The notes under the pieces are model-generated. The model made no database searches and had not been told where the DNA came from. It saw only the letters and a program-made list of their open reading frames with translations. From Massiliimicrobium timonense (GTDB taxonomy: Bacteria; Bacillota_I; Bacilli_A; Erysipelotrichales; Coprobacillaceae), in assembly GCF_002160865.1 (NCBI RefSeq), contig NZ_NFLJ01000005.1, positions 1 to 64,000 on the forward strand: 64,000 nt of DNA, given 5' to 3'. A program made the translations under genes and the position numbers. This document shows positions 40,501 to 50,678 of this stretch, piece after piece (position 1 is the stretch's first letter; each line of letters begins with the position of its first letter).

Positions 40501-41732
40501 AATTGTCCCTCCTTCAATTGATTCAATAAGTCCTGTAATTCCTCAGAAGATACTTGTCTTGCAGGTTCTTTTTTATCTTCCACTACTTCTTCATCTGGTG
40601 CATCCATTAATTCACGATAAGCATCCATAGCTGTCATAATTTTTTTACGGGCCCATGAAGCTCCAATCGCCTCACAATAACGCTTTGATAAACGATTATT
40701 ATTTTTCCCTAATACATACTCAATCAAGACATTAACAACTGCTGGTTTTAAACCCAACTGCACCATCAATGTTTCCACAATCATTAAATCATGATAGACT
40801 GGCTCTTTTCCACCCTGTTTTTCCTTCAACAATTCATAAGGTGTAATCGTATCCAGATATTTCATATGTAAGATGAGAGGTGAAACACTGGCTTCCTGTG
40901 TTTGAAACTGCAAGGGTTGTTTATGATAGATTTCCTGTAACGAAGATGATTGTTGGATATCAAAGTACTTTTGTATAGATTGTTTTATGCGTTGACGATT
41001 CAATCCCTGTGATTCCATTGCATCTTTTATCAAACCAGCCAGAGTCAAAGCATCCACACTATAAACATATCCTAACTCCACAGCATAGTCCAAATCTTCT
41101 TGACTTAATAAAGAACGATTAACCTGATAATCTGCTAAACTTTGATACAACAAATCACGATCATATTGAACTTTTACATTTTGTGATTCCTGTTGTACAA
41201 ATTCTTCTTGATACTTTAATAAACGTGTTCCTTTATGGAGATGTTCAATTGTAAACACATCTTGAAATTTAGCTGTCACATCTTCATAACCCTCTAAATT
41301 TTCTAAAGATATTTTAAAATATTGTAATGTTTTTTGAAAATCTTCTTGTGATAATGAAAACTGAAGCAATGATGATAAAATCTGATTCTTAAAGAAAGCC
41401 TTCAATGATAAAGGAGCATAGATACGATATATATATTGGGTGATATCCTGTTCATGTTTAACATAGCTTTTTAATAAGCCAATCGCTTCAAGTGAACGCA
41501 AAGCTTTTTCCAGTTCCATAATATTGATAGATACAAAAGATAGTAAGCGAGAAAGAGGACAAGGTGCAATAAAACGTCGCATACGTTTTCCTTCCATCAC
41601 CAGCATCATATAAACCTGCAAGGCTGTTGAACCAATGAAAGGCTGATACAAATAATAAAGTGTATCTATTTGGACTTCATCCAATGGATAACGCATTTCT
41701 ACACGATAAAGATCAGTGACGTACAATTTCAT
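40497..41732 (-). CDS. dnaB: Replication initiation and membrane attachment protein DnaB
   Basis: 411 residues of the Firmicute DnaB/DnaD type (not the helicase). The N-terminal winged-helix part contains YYLYQPFIGSTALQVYMML, and the C-terminal DDBH2-like helical region is near residues 305-375, followed by an acidic linker and SSEELQDLLNQLKE. Acts with DnaD and DnaI in primosome assembly. Overlaps coaE by 20 nt upstream and dnaI by 4 nt downstream. AGAGG precedes the ATG. Confidence 0.9.
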   Translation of the reverse strand: MKLYVTDLYRVEMRYPLDEVQIDTLYYLYQPFIGSTALQVYMMLVMEGKRMRRFIAPCPLSRLLSFVSINIMELEKALRSLEAIGLLKSYVKHEQDITQYIYRIYAPLSLKAFFKNQILSSLLQFSLSQEDFQKTLQYFKISLENLEGYEDVTAKFQDVFTIEHLHKGTRLLKYQEEFVQQESQNVKVQYDRDLLYQSLADYQVNRSLLSQEDLDYAVELGYVYSVDALTLAGLIKDAMESQGLNRQRIKQSIQKYFDIQQSSSLQEIYHKQPLQFQTQEASVSPLILHMKYLDTITPYELLKEKQGGKEPVYHDLMIVETLMVQLGLKPAVVNVLIEYVLGKNNNRLSKRYCEAIGASWARKKIMTAMDAYRELMDAPDEEVVEDKKEPARQVSSEELQDLLNQLKEGQL

Positions 41733-42309
41733 TTTTTAAAACCTCTAAAACTCTTTCTATTTGAACATATAAATCTTCAAAATTCTGACGATTATCAATA
41801 ATATAATCCCCCATCTCTTTTTTCTTTTCAATTGAAATCTGTTGACTCATCAACAATCTTGCCTGTTTTTCATCTATCTGATTACGTTTCATTAAACGCT
41901 TTAACTGTGTTTTTTCATCAACATAAACAACCATCACATCATCACACATCGTATCCATATGTGTTTCATATAACAAAGGAACATCTAAAAAAACAAGCGG
42001 TTCTTGACATTGTTCGATTCCTTTTTTTAACATTTCTTGAACATAGGGATGAATAATACTTTCTAATAAGGCTTTTTGTTGAGGATCATGAAAAACAATT
42101 TGTCCTAATTTTTGACGAGAAATATTTTGATTGTCATCCAGACAATCAAAACATTCTACAATTTGATGATAACAGTGACTTTCTTTTTCTAAAGCCTGAT
42201 GAGAAATCTCATCAGCATCCAAGACACAATAACCATGTGTTTTTAAATATTGTGTCACTGTACTTTTTCCAACTGCAATAGACCCTGTAATTCCAATAAC
42301 TCGACTCAT
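41713..42309 (-). CDS. coaE: Dephospho-CoA kinase
   Basis: 198 residues. Walker A GITGSIAVGKSTV, then VLDADEISHQ with the catalytic Asp, and VFLDVPLLYET. Final step of coenzyme A synthesis. The ATG at 42309 has GAGGTG upstream; a longer in-frame start lacks support and would overlap mutM. It lies between mutM and dnaB, the conserved Firmicute order, with nrdR (present in Bacillus at this place) missing. Confidence 0.94.
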   Translation of the reverse strand: MSRVIGITGSIAVGKSTVTQYLKTHGYCVLDADEISHQALEKESHCYHQIVECFDCLDDNQNISRQKLGQIVFHDPQQKALLESIIHPYVQEMLKKGIEQCQEPLVFLDVPLLYETHMDTMCDDVMVVYVDEKTQLKRLMKRNQIDEKQARLLMSQQISIEKKKEMGDYIIDNRQNFEDLYVQIERVLEVLKNEIVRH

Positions 42310-42320
42310 TAATAACACCT

Positions 42321-43133
42321 CTAATAACGTTTCTTTTGACAATGGGGACAAAAATAAGTTCCACGCTGATGTACCATCACTTTCTTAATAGGATGATGAC
42401 AAACAGAACATTCTTTTTGTCCATGTACCTTTAATTGAACTTGAAATAGTCCATGAATCCCATTAGCATCAAAGGAATGAATTGTTGTTCCTCCTTGACG
42501 AATGGCATCATTTAAAACATTGATAGCCACCTCTTTTAATTCAGCGACTCTTTTTTTCGATAAGCGTGAAGCACGTGTACGTGGATCCATATGCATATAA
42601 AAACAAATCTCATTAGCATAAATGTTTCCAATACCACACATAATACTTTGATCTAATAAAGCTGTTTTGATAGGTAAGGAACAATGATGTAAACGTTGAT
42701 ACAAATCTTCAACTGTAATATCAAAAGGTTCTGGACCTAATTTCTTTAAAGGCATCTGTTCACGATAATGATGCAAATCGACACATTCCATGCGACCAAA
42801 CTTTCTGGTATCAATATATCTTAAATCTTGATGATGATCCATATGAAACACAACATGGGTATGTTTATTAACTGGTTCATCCGAATCAACGATATGAAAC
42901 TTTCCTTCCATACGCAAATGGGAAACAAAGGCATGTTCTTGACATTGAAAGATCAGATACTTTCCAACACGGTCAATATCACAAAAAACTTCCCCTGTGA
43001 AAGCTTCAATAAATTGTTTGACATCGCCCACTATTATACGTGAGTAATAAACATCTATTCCTAGAATTGGACGTCCTATAATAAAATTCTTTAATGTTCG
43101 TCTGACAGTTTCAACTTCTGGTAGTTCTGGCAT
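42321..43133 (-). CDS. mutM: Formamidopyrimidine-DNA glycosylase
   Basis: 270 residues. PELPEVETVRRTL gives the catalytic Pro1/Glu2 after Met removal; GRVGKYL-type Lys is at RVGKYLIF; H2TH region LLDQSIMCGIGNIYANEICF; C-terminal zinc finger C-x2-C (CSVC) and C-x2-C (CPHC). Excises oxidised purines. Located 7 nt downstream of polA, with coaE following 11 nt later. Confidence 0.96.
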   Translation of the reverse strand: MPELPEVETVRRTLKNFIIGRPILGIDVYYSRIIVGDVKQFIEAFTGEVFCDIDRVGKYLIFQCQEHAFVSHLRMEGKFHIVDSDEPVNKHTHVVFHMDHHQDLRYIDTRKFGRMECVDLHHYREQMPLKKLGPEPFDITVEDLYQRLHHCSLPIKTALLDQSIMCGIGNIYANEICFYMHMDPRTRASRLSKKRVAELKEVAINVLNDAIRQGGTTIHSFDANGIHGLFQVQLKVHGQKECSVCHHPIKKVMVHQRGTYFCPHCQKKRY

Positions 43134-43140
43134 AAGTCAC

Positions 43141-45750
43141 CTATTTTAAATCATACCAATTGGATGCATAAGCTCCATCGACCTTTAAAGGGACTTCCAT
43201 TTGAAAAGCATTTTCCATCGCTGTTTTAATCATTGTCATCATATCTTCTAATTCATCTTTATACACATCAAAAATCAATTCATCGTGAACCTGTAAAATC
43301 ATTTGAGATTTCATATGTTTTTCTTTCATTAAACGATCGACTTGAATCATCGCCAGTTTTAAAATATCAGCACCACTTCCTTGAATTGGTGAATTCATCG
43401 CAAAACGCTTCGCCTGTTCACGAACCATAAAGTTTTTATCATGAATTGTAGGAATATAACGTTTACGATTTAAAACTGTGGAAACATAACCATCACGTTT
43501 ACAATCTTCTACAACACGTTCCATATATTGTTTGATTTCTGGATATTCTTCAAAATAACGACGAATAAATTCTCTCGCTTCACTGAGTGTCACACCAATT
43601 TGCTTAGATAATCTAAATTCACCCATACCATAAATAATACCAAAATTCACAGCTTTTGCCTGACGACGCATTTGTGGTGTCACATCTTCATCTTTCACTT
43701 TAAATACCAAAGCTGCCGTATGGGTATGAATATCTTTATTTTGATGGAAAGCTTCAATCAATGATTTAACCTTCGCCAGATGAGCTAAAATACGTAACTC
43801 AATTTGTGAATAATCAAAGGAAACCAAATAATCATGACTAGCAACAAAAGCCTGTCGAATCAGTTTACCTTCTTCCTGACGTACAGGAATATTTTGTAAA
43901 TTTGGATCAATAGAAGATAAACGACCCGTCTGTGTTAAAGCCTGATTAAAAATTGTATGTATTTTTCCATCCGCAAAAACCTGTTCCTGTAAACCTTTAA
44001 CATAAGTAGATGATAATTTTGTTAACATACGATATTGTTGAATCAAAGGAACAATGGGATGTAAATCTTCAATCTTTTCTAAAATATCCTGTGATGTGGA
44101 ATAACCACTCTTAGTTTTTTTACCATTTGGTAAACCCAGTTTACCAAATAAAATATCTCCTAACTGTTTAGGTGAAGCAATATTAAATTTTTCATCAGCC
44201 AAAGTATAAATATCTTCTTCAATCTCTTTAATTTGAGCATCAAAAGTCTGTTCCAGCTTCTTTAAAACATTGACATCAACCTTCGCTCCAACATATTCCA
44301 TATCCGCCAATATATAAGTAACAGGTAATTCTAAATTCTGATACAAATCATATTGATCTTCCTGTTTCAATTTTTCAATAGCTAAATCTTTCAATTCATA
44401 AATCGCTTTAGCTTTAGAAATTGTATGTTTCGCAAGTAAATCCATCTCTGGAATATGTTTCTTCGTATTTTTACCAAAAACTTCTTCTTCATATTGTAAA
44501 GATGTATAACCATAATAATCTCCAATATATTTCATCTCATCTTTTAGACTTGGATTTAAAATATATGAAGCTAACTGTAAATCAAAATCCATACCTTGAA
44601 TTTCAATCCCATTCCATTTTGCTGATAAAATCTGTGCTTTGATATTATAGCTATATTTATGATATTGAGGATTTTTTAAATAATCCAAGAATTGCTGATC
44701 TTTTAAAGCATCTTCATAACTTATAAAATAAGCTTGATGAGCATTATAAAGAGCATAACCTAAGACAATAGATTTATGATAATTTTGATCATAGATAGCA
44801 CCTAATATACTGCTGTCTTCTTGAATCAATGGCATCGTATGAACCACTTCATATTGAAAATCTGTCTTTTGTTCTTTTCTTGATTCTACGGAAATCTTTT
44901 TTAAAAGTGAATTCATATCATAATGAGTATAAAAAGCTTTTAATTTTTCAAAATCATAACCATTATATCTGGCTTGATTTAAATCGAGTGTCATAGGAAT
45001 ATCACGAAGAATTGTCGCAATCTTTTTTGATTGAAGACCTAAGTCAATATTTTCACGAATTTTTTCTCCCATCTTTCCTTTGATTTCATTCATATGTTCC
45101 TTTAAATTTTCAATTGTTCCATACTCATGAAGCAGTTTTAAAGCGGTCTTTTCACCAACCCCCTTAATACCAGGAATATTATCAGCACTATCACCCATTA
45201 AACCAAGAAAATCACGAATCTGATCAGGCTTTAAACCATATTTTTCATCCAATGTGGCAGGAGTATACACATCTAATTGCGTCACTCCTTTAACCGTTCG
45301 ATAAACTGTTGTCTGATTGGAAACAAGCTGAAAAGCATCTTTATCTCCTGTAAAGATAGAAACTGTTAATCCCTGTTCTTCCCCTAATTTGGATAATGTT
45401 CCAATCAAATCATCACCCTCATATCCTTCCATTTCATAGTAAGGAATCTGATAAGCTTCTAAAAACTCACGCACCATCGCAAATTGACATTTTAATTCAT
45501 CCGGTGTTTCCTTTCGTGTCGCTTTATACTGATCTAATAAATCATTTCTAAAAGTCTTTTTCCCATAATCAAAAGCGACCACAACATAAGCACTTTCACG
45601 CTCTAATATCTTTTGTAACATATTGGCAAAACCAAACACAGCATTCGTTGGAATTCCATCTTTATTCACCATTAAATTTCCCATTGATGCTGTTGCATAA
45701 TAGGCTTTAAATAACAATGAATTTCCATCAATCAAAACTAATTCTTCCAT
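43141..45750 (-). CDS. polA: DNA polymerase I
   Basis: 869 residues. The N-terminal 5' nuclease (1-290) starts LVLIDGNSLLFKAYYA, with GDKDAFQLV and GLMGDSADNIPGIKGVGEKT. The middle domain (300-470) has lost the acidic residues expected of a 3'-5' exonuclease, as in Bacillus. The polymerase domain has SFDYSQIELRILAHL (motif A), RRQAKAVNFGIIYGM (motif B) and QVHDELIFDV (motif C). Repair and Okazaki fragment processing. It starts 2 nt after the dnaE stop. Confidence 0.97.
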   Translation of the reverse strand: MEELVLIDGNSLLFKAYYATASMGNLMVNKDGIPTNAVFGFANMLQKILERESAYVVVAFDYGKKTFRNDLLDQYKATRKETPDELKCQFAMVREFLEAYQIPYYEMEGYEGDDLIGTLSKLGEEQGLTVSIFTGDKDAFQLVSNQTTVYRTVKGVTQLDVYTPATLDEKYGLKPDQIRDFLGLMGDSADNIPGIKGVGEKTALKLLHEYGTIENLKEHMNEIKGKMGEKIRENIDLGLQSKKIATILRDIPMTLDLNQARYNGYDFEKLKAFYTHYDMNSLLKKISVESRKEQKTDFQYEVVHTMPLIQEDSSILGAIYDQNYHKSIVLGYALYNAHQAYFISYEDALKDQQFLDYLKNPQYHKYSYNIKAQILSAKWNGIEIQGMDFDLQLASYILNPSLKDEMKYIGDYYGYTSLQYEEEVFGKNTKKHIPEMDLLAKHTISKAKAIYELKDLAIEKLKQEDQYDLYQNLELPVTYILADMEYVGAKVDVNVLKKLEQTFDAQIKEIEEDIYTLADEKFNIASPKQLGDILFGKLGLPNGKKTKSGYSTSQDILEKIEDLHPIVPLIQQYRMLTKLSSTYVKGLQEQVFADGKIHTIFNQALTQTGRLSSIDPNLQNIPVRQEEGKLIRQAFVASHDYLVSFDYSQIELRILAHLAKVKSLIEAFHQNKDIHTHTAALVFKVKDEDVTPQMRRQAKAVNFGIIYGMGEFRLSKQIGVTLSEAREFIRRYFEEYPEIKQYMERVVEDCKRDGYVSTVLNRKRYIPTIHDKNFMVREQAKRFAMNSPIQGSGADILKLAMIQVDRLMKEKHMKSQMILQVHDELIFDVYKDELEDMMTMIKTAMENAFQMEVPLKVDGAYASNWYDLK

Positions 45751-45752
45751 AT

Positions 45753-48700
45753 CTATTCAATCACCCTTGCCTTATCCACAATAAAAGACAATTTATCTTT
45801 CATATCCACTCTTCCTTGAATAAGACAAATATTTCCTTTCTTTAACATCATTCCTATGTCCTTATACCTTGAAGCAAAAACAACACCATCCAAACTTCCT
45901 GTTTCATCCATTGCTTCAATAAAACACATTTCCTGACCTTTACGATCTGTTATATTTTTCACACGTTGTAATTGTACGACAACATTCACTGTCCTATGCA
46001 CATATTCATCTAAACTGGACACATTAACATAGGACACTTTGATTTTTTGTTTTTTTAACTCTAAAGGATGCATGGATAAATAAACACCTAATACAGCCTT
46101 TTCACGATTTAATTTTTCTTCAAGCTGATCTTGATAAATCGTTAAAACAGGTTTTTCTTCAATCCCCAGATTTTCTTTTAAATGACCATAATCCCTAATC
46201 GCATCGAGATTCTTTAAAATCGTCTGACGTGATAAACCAAATTCATCCAAAGCCCCTGCATCTACTAACGATTCTAACATTTTTTTAGAAAGATGTGAAT
46301 TTTCCATACGCATCATAAAATCATAAATATCTTTAAACAAACCTTTTTGACGTTCTTCAATAATAGCCTTATAACCAGCATATCCCACATTTTTAATTGC
46401 CAATAAGGAATAACGAATATGCCCATCTTCCACCATAAAACGTGCCTGTGACTGATTCACAGAAGGTGGTAAGAGGCGAACATGATAAGCTTTACACTCT
46501 TGAATACAATGCACTTTTGTATTTTCACTTGATAATTCATTCGATAAAATCGATGCAAAGAAATACAAAGGATAATTGGCTTTTAAATAAGCTAACTGAT
46601 AAGCCACATAAGCATAGGCAACACTATGAGATTTATTAAAACCATAATCTGCAAACTTTTCTATTAATCCAAATACTTCTTCAGCTTTTTCTTGAGAAAA
46701 TCCATTTTTCAGACAACCTGCTATAAATTCTTCTTTCATAGAATGCATCAATTCTGTTTCTTTTTTAGAAGTGGCCTTCCTTAGTATATCAGCTTTCGCA
46801 AGTGAAAAACCTGCCATTTTTTGGGCAACCTGCATCATCTGTTCCTGATACACCATAATCCCATAAGTTGATTTTAAAATAGGTTCTAATTCTTTTAAAG
46901 GATATACAACTTTTTCTTGATATGAACGACGTTTTAAATAAGTCGGGATATTTTCCATTGGACCCGGTCTAAACAAGGCAATAGCTGCCACAATATCATC
47001 AAAACAATAGGGTTTCATCTGTCTTAGTAAATGACGCATACCATAAGATTCTAATTGAAAAACACCAAAAGTATCTGCTTTAGAAATCAAACGATAAGTT
47101 TTTTGATCATCTAAAGGCATCTCATTTAAAACAATTTTTATCTTTTGATTATGTTCAATATCCTTACAAATATAATCAAGCATTGTCAAGTTTTTCAATG
47201 CTAAAAAATCCATTTTCAAAAAACCAGCTGTTTCAATATAATCCTTAGAATATTGACACATTAATGTAGAAGTTGGACCAACAACCAAAGGGACAACTTC
47301 ATGTAAAATACGCTTTGATAAAATAACCCCTGCCGCATGGGTAGAAATATTACGTGGTAAATGTTCAATAATGCTTGTTGCTCCTACAATTTTCTTTAAA
47401 CGCTGATCTTGATTAATCAAAGATTGAAACTGAGCAGATGACTGATACATCTGTGTAATGGTCTTTTTGTTCTTTGGTGAAGTCGGTATCATCTTTGCGA
47501 TGAGTTCTAAACGAGGCAAAGGGACACCCATAACCTTTCCCATTTCCTTCATCGCCACACGAGGACCATATGTATTGAATGTAACAATTTGTGCCGCATG
47601 ATCCTTACCATATTTATCAATGACATAACGAATCACTTCATCACGACGATCATCTTGAAAATCTATATCAATATCGGGCATAGATACACGTTCTGGATTC
47701 AAGAAACGTTCAAACAATAAATCATAGCGCAAAGGATCAATATTGGTAATTCCTAAAACATAAGCAACCAGACTTCCAGCTGCACTTCCTCTGCCCGGTC
47801 CTACTTGTATTTTTTGAACCTTTGCCCAGCGTACATAATCCCAGACAATCAAAAAATAATCATCAAAACCCATTTCATGAATAATTTTCAATTCATAGAG
47901 TAAACGTTTTTGATATGTCACAGGAATTTCTTGATTTTGAAAACGTTTCTTTAATCCTACATGGCATAAACTTCTTAAATAATCTACCGCTTTCCCCTGA
48001 TGAGGAACAGGATAAGTTGGTAAATATTTCTCATTCAAAGGAATTGTCGCCTTACATGTCGTACAGACATGTCTTGTTTCTTCAATGATTTCTGGAGGGA
48101 ACAATCTTTCCATTTCCTTTTCATCTTTTAAATACTTTTCCTGTGTCAAAGGCTGATATTGTGCGTCCAGTGTAATTCCTTGAGCCGAAGCCTGTAATAA
48201 ATCCACAGCTAAAGCATCCTGTTTTTTTAAATAACGCACTTCATTAGAACAAATCACTTTGACTTTGACATAACGTGCCAAAGACATCATTCTTTCATTG
48301 CCTTTTTCCTGCATTTTCAAATGATGATTTTGTAACATAATATAATAATGATCATGAAAAAGCTTTTGAAACAAACGCATATACTTAATCGCTTCATCTT
48401 CCATTTCCTTAGCCACATGACGTTCTACAATTCCATCTTCTAATCCCGAAATCACATAGAGATGTTCATGATATAAAGCCAGTTGATCTAAAGCAATCGC
48501 ACGATCACTACTTAAATTCACTTCGCAACAAATATGCACGAGATCAAAATAGCCTTGATCATCAATAGCTAAAAGAATAAAAGGATAAATCTGACCATCT
48601 ATAAGAACACTGGCTTCCATTCCTAAAATAGGTTTAATCCCATTTTGAAGACAGGCTTCACTAAACTCCATCGCACCAAACATATTATTTTTATCTGTTA

Positions 48701-48809
48701 GAGCTAAGGCATCTAAATGTTTTTCTTTTGCAGCTAAAACTAGATCTTTAATTAATATTGTACTTTGTTGAAAACTGTAACCACTATAAACCTGCAAATG
48801 TCCAAACAT
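45753..48809 (-). CDS. dnaE: DNA polymerase III alpha subunit (DnaE type)
   Basis: 1018 residues. The N-terminal PHP domain begins HLQVYSGYSF, with the first metal-site His pattern altered as in other Firmicute DnaE proteins. The palm has the catalytic PDIDIDFQDDRR and VGPGRGSAAGSLV; helix-hairpin-helix and C-terminal OB fold (VVVQLQRVKNITDRKGQEMC) follow. In Firmicutes this enzyme extends primers, alongside the main replicase PolC. First gene of the dnaE-polA-mutM-coaE-dnaB-dnaI cluster. SD GGAGG precedes the ATG. Confidence 0.96.
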   Translation of the reverse strand: MFGHLQVYSGYSFQQSTILIKDLVLAAKEKHLDALALTDKNNMFGAMEFSEACLQNGIKPILGMEASVLIDGQIYPFILLAIDDQGYFDLVHICCEVNLSSDRAIALDQLALYHEHLYVISGLEDGIVERHVAKEMEDEAIKYMRLFQKLFHDHYYIMLQNHHLKMQEKGNERMMSLARYVKVKVICSNEVRYLKKQDALAVDLLQASAQGITLDAQYQPLTQEKYLKDEKEMERLFPPEIIEETRHVCTTCKATIPLNEKYLPTYPVPHQGKAVDYLRSLCHVGLKKRFQNQEIPVTYQKRLLYELKIIHEMGFDDYFLIVWDYVRWAKVQKIQVGPGRGSAAGSLVAYVLGITNIDPLRYDLLFERFLNPERVSMPDIDIDFQDDRRDEVIRYVIDKYGKDHAAQIVTFNTYGPRVAMKEMGKVMGVPLPRLELIAKMIPTSPKNKKTITQMYQSSAQFQSLINQDQRLKKIVGATSIIEHLPRNISTHAAGVILSKRILHEVVPLVVGPTSTLMCQYSKDYIETAGFLKMDFLALKNLTMLDYICKDIEHNQKIKIVLNEMPLDDQKTYRLISKADTFGVFQLESYGMRHLLRQMKPYCFDDIVAAIALFRPGPMENIPTYLKRRSYQEKVVYPLKELEPILKSTYGIMVYQEQMMQVAQKMAGFSLAKADILRKATSKKETELMHSMKEEFIAGCLKNGFSQEKAEEVFGLIEKFADYGFNKSHSVAYAYVAYQLAYLKANYPLYFFASILSNELSSENTKVHCIQECKAYHVRLLPPSVNQSQARFMVEDGHIRYSLLAIKNVGYAGYKAIIEERQKGLFKDIYDFMMRMENSHLSKKMLESLVDAGALDEFGLSRQTILKNLDAIRDYGHLKENLGIEEKPVLTIYQDQLEEKLNREKAVLGVYLSMHPLELKKQKIKVSYVNVSSLDEYVHRTVNVVVQLQRVKNITDRKGQEMCFIEAMDETGSLDGVVFASRYKDIGMMLKKGNICLIQGRVDMKDKLSFIVDKARVIE

Positions 48810-48840
48810 ACAATCGCCTCCTCTTTATGCTACATTATAA

Positions 48841-48868
48841 CAAAAAAAATCATTATAAGATACAATGA
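48841..48868 (-). terminator. Weak terminator-like hairpin
   Basis: Minus-strand TCATT pairs with AATGA and is followed by TTTTTTTTG, at the end of the small membrane protein gene. The stem is short, so the call is uncertain. Confidence 0.4.
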
Positions 48869-49161
48869 AAAGAGAAAAGAATCAACATAATCGCAATATA
48901 CAAACAAAAGACAACATAAATCAAATCTAAAAAATAAAAACTTTCTATACTTAAAATCCATAAACGATAAAAATATAACACAATCAAATAAAAATGATAT
49001 TGCAGTTGAATCACCTTAAACCATCTTTGATTCATAATAATAATGATACTCACTAAAACTGCCAACAAATGAAAAGGTATGATCCATTGAAAACAGACAA
49101 GTTGCAATATCAAAAACACACCACATAACAACTGCATTTTTTTCATTCTACGTATCATCAT
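48853..49161 (-). CDS. Hypothetical membrane protein
   Basis: About 102 residues, strongly hydrophobic, with probably three or four segments (around 10-27, 29-45, 55-70, 75-100). Positive residues (IRRMKKMQ) at the N terminus suggest a cytosolic start. No family recognised. Several adjacent starts are possible; ATG 49161 has AGGTG 6 nt upstream. It lies between the TSCPD gene terminator and dnaE. Confidence 0.55.
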   Translation of the reverse strand: MMIRRMKKMQLLCGVFLILQLVCFQWIIPFHLLAVLVSIIIIMNQRWFKVIQLQYHFYLIVLYFYRLWILSIESFYFLDLIYVVFCLYIAIMLILFSFHCIL

Positions 49162-49205
49162 AGACATCACCTAATTTATCATATGATAAAAATGTCTAGA
49201 AAAGA

Positions 49206-49235
49206 CAAAAAAAGTAGAACTTTTCTGTTCTACTG
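49206..49235 (-). terminator. Terminator of the apbE-TSCPD unit
   Basis: Minus-strand GTAGAAC pairs with GTTCTAC around a 6-nt loop, followed by TTTTTTT. Confidence 0.85.
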
Positions 49236-49469
49236 TGCTTGTTTTAATGCTTGAGCTAATTGATCTGGACAAGATGTTGGTTTTGCACCACAGCGAATCC
49301 CTTCCAATCTGGCAATGGCTTCTTCCTTACTCATTCCTTCCACAAGTTTAGCAACACCCTGTGTATTTCCAGAACATCCCCCAATAAATTTCACACCTGT
49401 GACCTTTCCATCTACAACATCAAAATCAATACGACTTGAACAAGTCCCTTTTGTCTTATAACTTTGCAT
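49230..49469 (-). CDS. TSCPD domain protein (TIGR03905 type)
   Basis: 79 residues, a whole TSCPD domain: GTCSSRIDFDVVDGKVTGVK at the start, FIGGCSGNTQGVAKL in the middle and IRCGAKPTSCPDQLA at the end. Four conserved cysteines suggest metal or cofactor binding; the same domain is appended to some B12-dependent ribonucleotide reductases. As a stand-alone protein its role is unknown. The second of two ATGs fits AGGAGG spacing. It follows apbE by 11 nt. Confidence 0.85.
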   Translation of the reverse strand: MQSYKTKGTCSSRIDFDVVDGKVTGVKFIGGCSGNTQGVAKLVEGMSKEEAIARLEGIRCGAKPTSCPDQLAQALKQAQ

Positions 49470-49480
49470 CATATTTCCTC

Positions 49481-50611
49481 CTAATTTAATCTAGATTTTT
49501 CAATAATATAAACATTATCATTATCCTTAAGACCATCTGACATTTTGATTTTACCATCTTCCAATAACCAGATAGCCTCAACACCATCCAATGAATTGAC
49601 CAGCTTCAATCCTTCTTCATATTCCATTAAAAAAACTGCCGAACTCAAGAAATCAGCCAAACCACTATCTTCTGTAATAATGCTGACACTTCTAAAATGA
49701 ACAGCTGGATATAATGTTTCTGGATCAATCAAATGATGGTATCTAACACCATTCACATCTTGATAAAAACGTTGATAATCCCCACTTGTCACAATGGACT
49801 CACCCTGTACAACCAATACAGCTTCATTTTCACTATCTGGGTCATCTGCACTCGCTGCATAATTACCATCTTGTGGTGATTCAATACCGACACAGAATTT
49901 ATCTGCACAATCATCCAGATAAAATTCTCCCTCTTTTTGAATCTTTCTTTGCCCATGACTGGCCACATTACCACCACCACTTAACAAGAAATTATCAACA
50001 CCCATTTCAATTAATCCATCTTTAATCAGTTCAATTGCATAACCCTTAGCAGTCGCACCTACATCAATAGACGCCAAAGCATCATTGATATAAACTGTTT
50101 TCTTCTTTTCATCAATTTCAATACTATCAATACTTGTATGCTGATTGGCATTTTCTAATTCCTCATCACTTGGCACCGTACCAACACCATCATGACTTTC
50201 TGCTTCTTCACGATAATCATGCCAGATATTGATAACACTTCCAAAAGCAATATTCACTTTAGAAGAAATCTTTTGATTTCTTTCAATACTTAAATTCAAT
50301 AAATCAATCAAAGGTTGATCTACTTCAATGGCTTTCTTTCCTGCATTATCATTAACTGTCTTTAAATTATTCATACCATTATATGTATTATATTTATCAA
50401 ACAACTGATCATAATAATTCAACTGTTCTTCAATATAATCACATTGTTCATTAAACTCATCTTCACTACTGACATAAGACATATATGTTGTAATGGTATC
50501 AAAAGGCCCTGTAATATAATGATTCATCAATTCATATTTTTTTGAACACCCCGTCATGATCATCATCATTGACAAAGATAATAAACTTAAGACTAATTTC
50601 TTCAATTTCAT
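49481..50611 (-). CDS. apbE: FAD:protein FMN transferase (ApbE), lipoprotein
   Basis: 376 residues with a signal peptide ending in lipobox MTGC (Cys22), so it acts outside the membrane. ApbE features: TGPFDTITTYM, ASIDVGATAKGYAIE (FAD/Mg site), NFLLSGGGNVASHG and the HHLIDPETLYPA region with the C-terminal VTSGDYQRF. Covalently attaches FMN to a Thr/Ser of extracytoplasmic proteins. The gene immediately upstream encodes a two-domain FMN-binding lipoprotein, its probable substrate. Start ATG preferred over the preceding GTG. Confidence 0.94.
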   Translation of the reverse strand: MKLKKLVLSLLSLSMMMIMTGCSKKYELMNHYITGPFDTITTYMSYVSSEDEFNEQCDYIEEQLNYYDQLFDKYNTYNGMNNLKTVNDNAGKKAIEVDQPLIDLLNLSIERNQKISSKVNIAFGSVINIWHDYREEAESHDGVGTVPSDEELENANQHTSIDSIEIDEKKKTVYINDALASIDVGATAKGYAIELIKDGLIEMGVDNFLLSGGGNVASHGQRKIQKEGEFYLDDCADKFCVGIESPQDGNYAASADDPDSENEAVLVVQGESIVTSGDYQRFYQDVNGVRYHHLIDPETLYPAVHFRSVSIITEDSGLADFLSSAVFLMEYEEGLKLVNSLDGVEAIWLLEDGKIKMSDGLKDNDNVYIIEKSRLN

Positions 50612-50640
50612 CACCGTTTTTCATTATAACAATAAACATC

Positions 50641-50670
50641 AAAAAAAACCATGAATTTTTTCATGGTTTT
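50641..50670 (-). terminator. Terminator of the FMN-binding lipoprotein gene
   Basis: Minus-strand AAACCATGAA pairs with TTCATGGTTT around AAAA/A, followed by a T-run. It lies before apbE, which would then be transcribed separately or by read-through. Confidence 0.8.
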
Positions 50671-50678
50671 CATCATTT

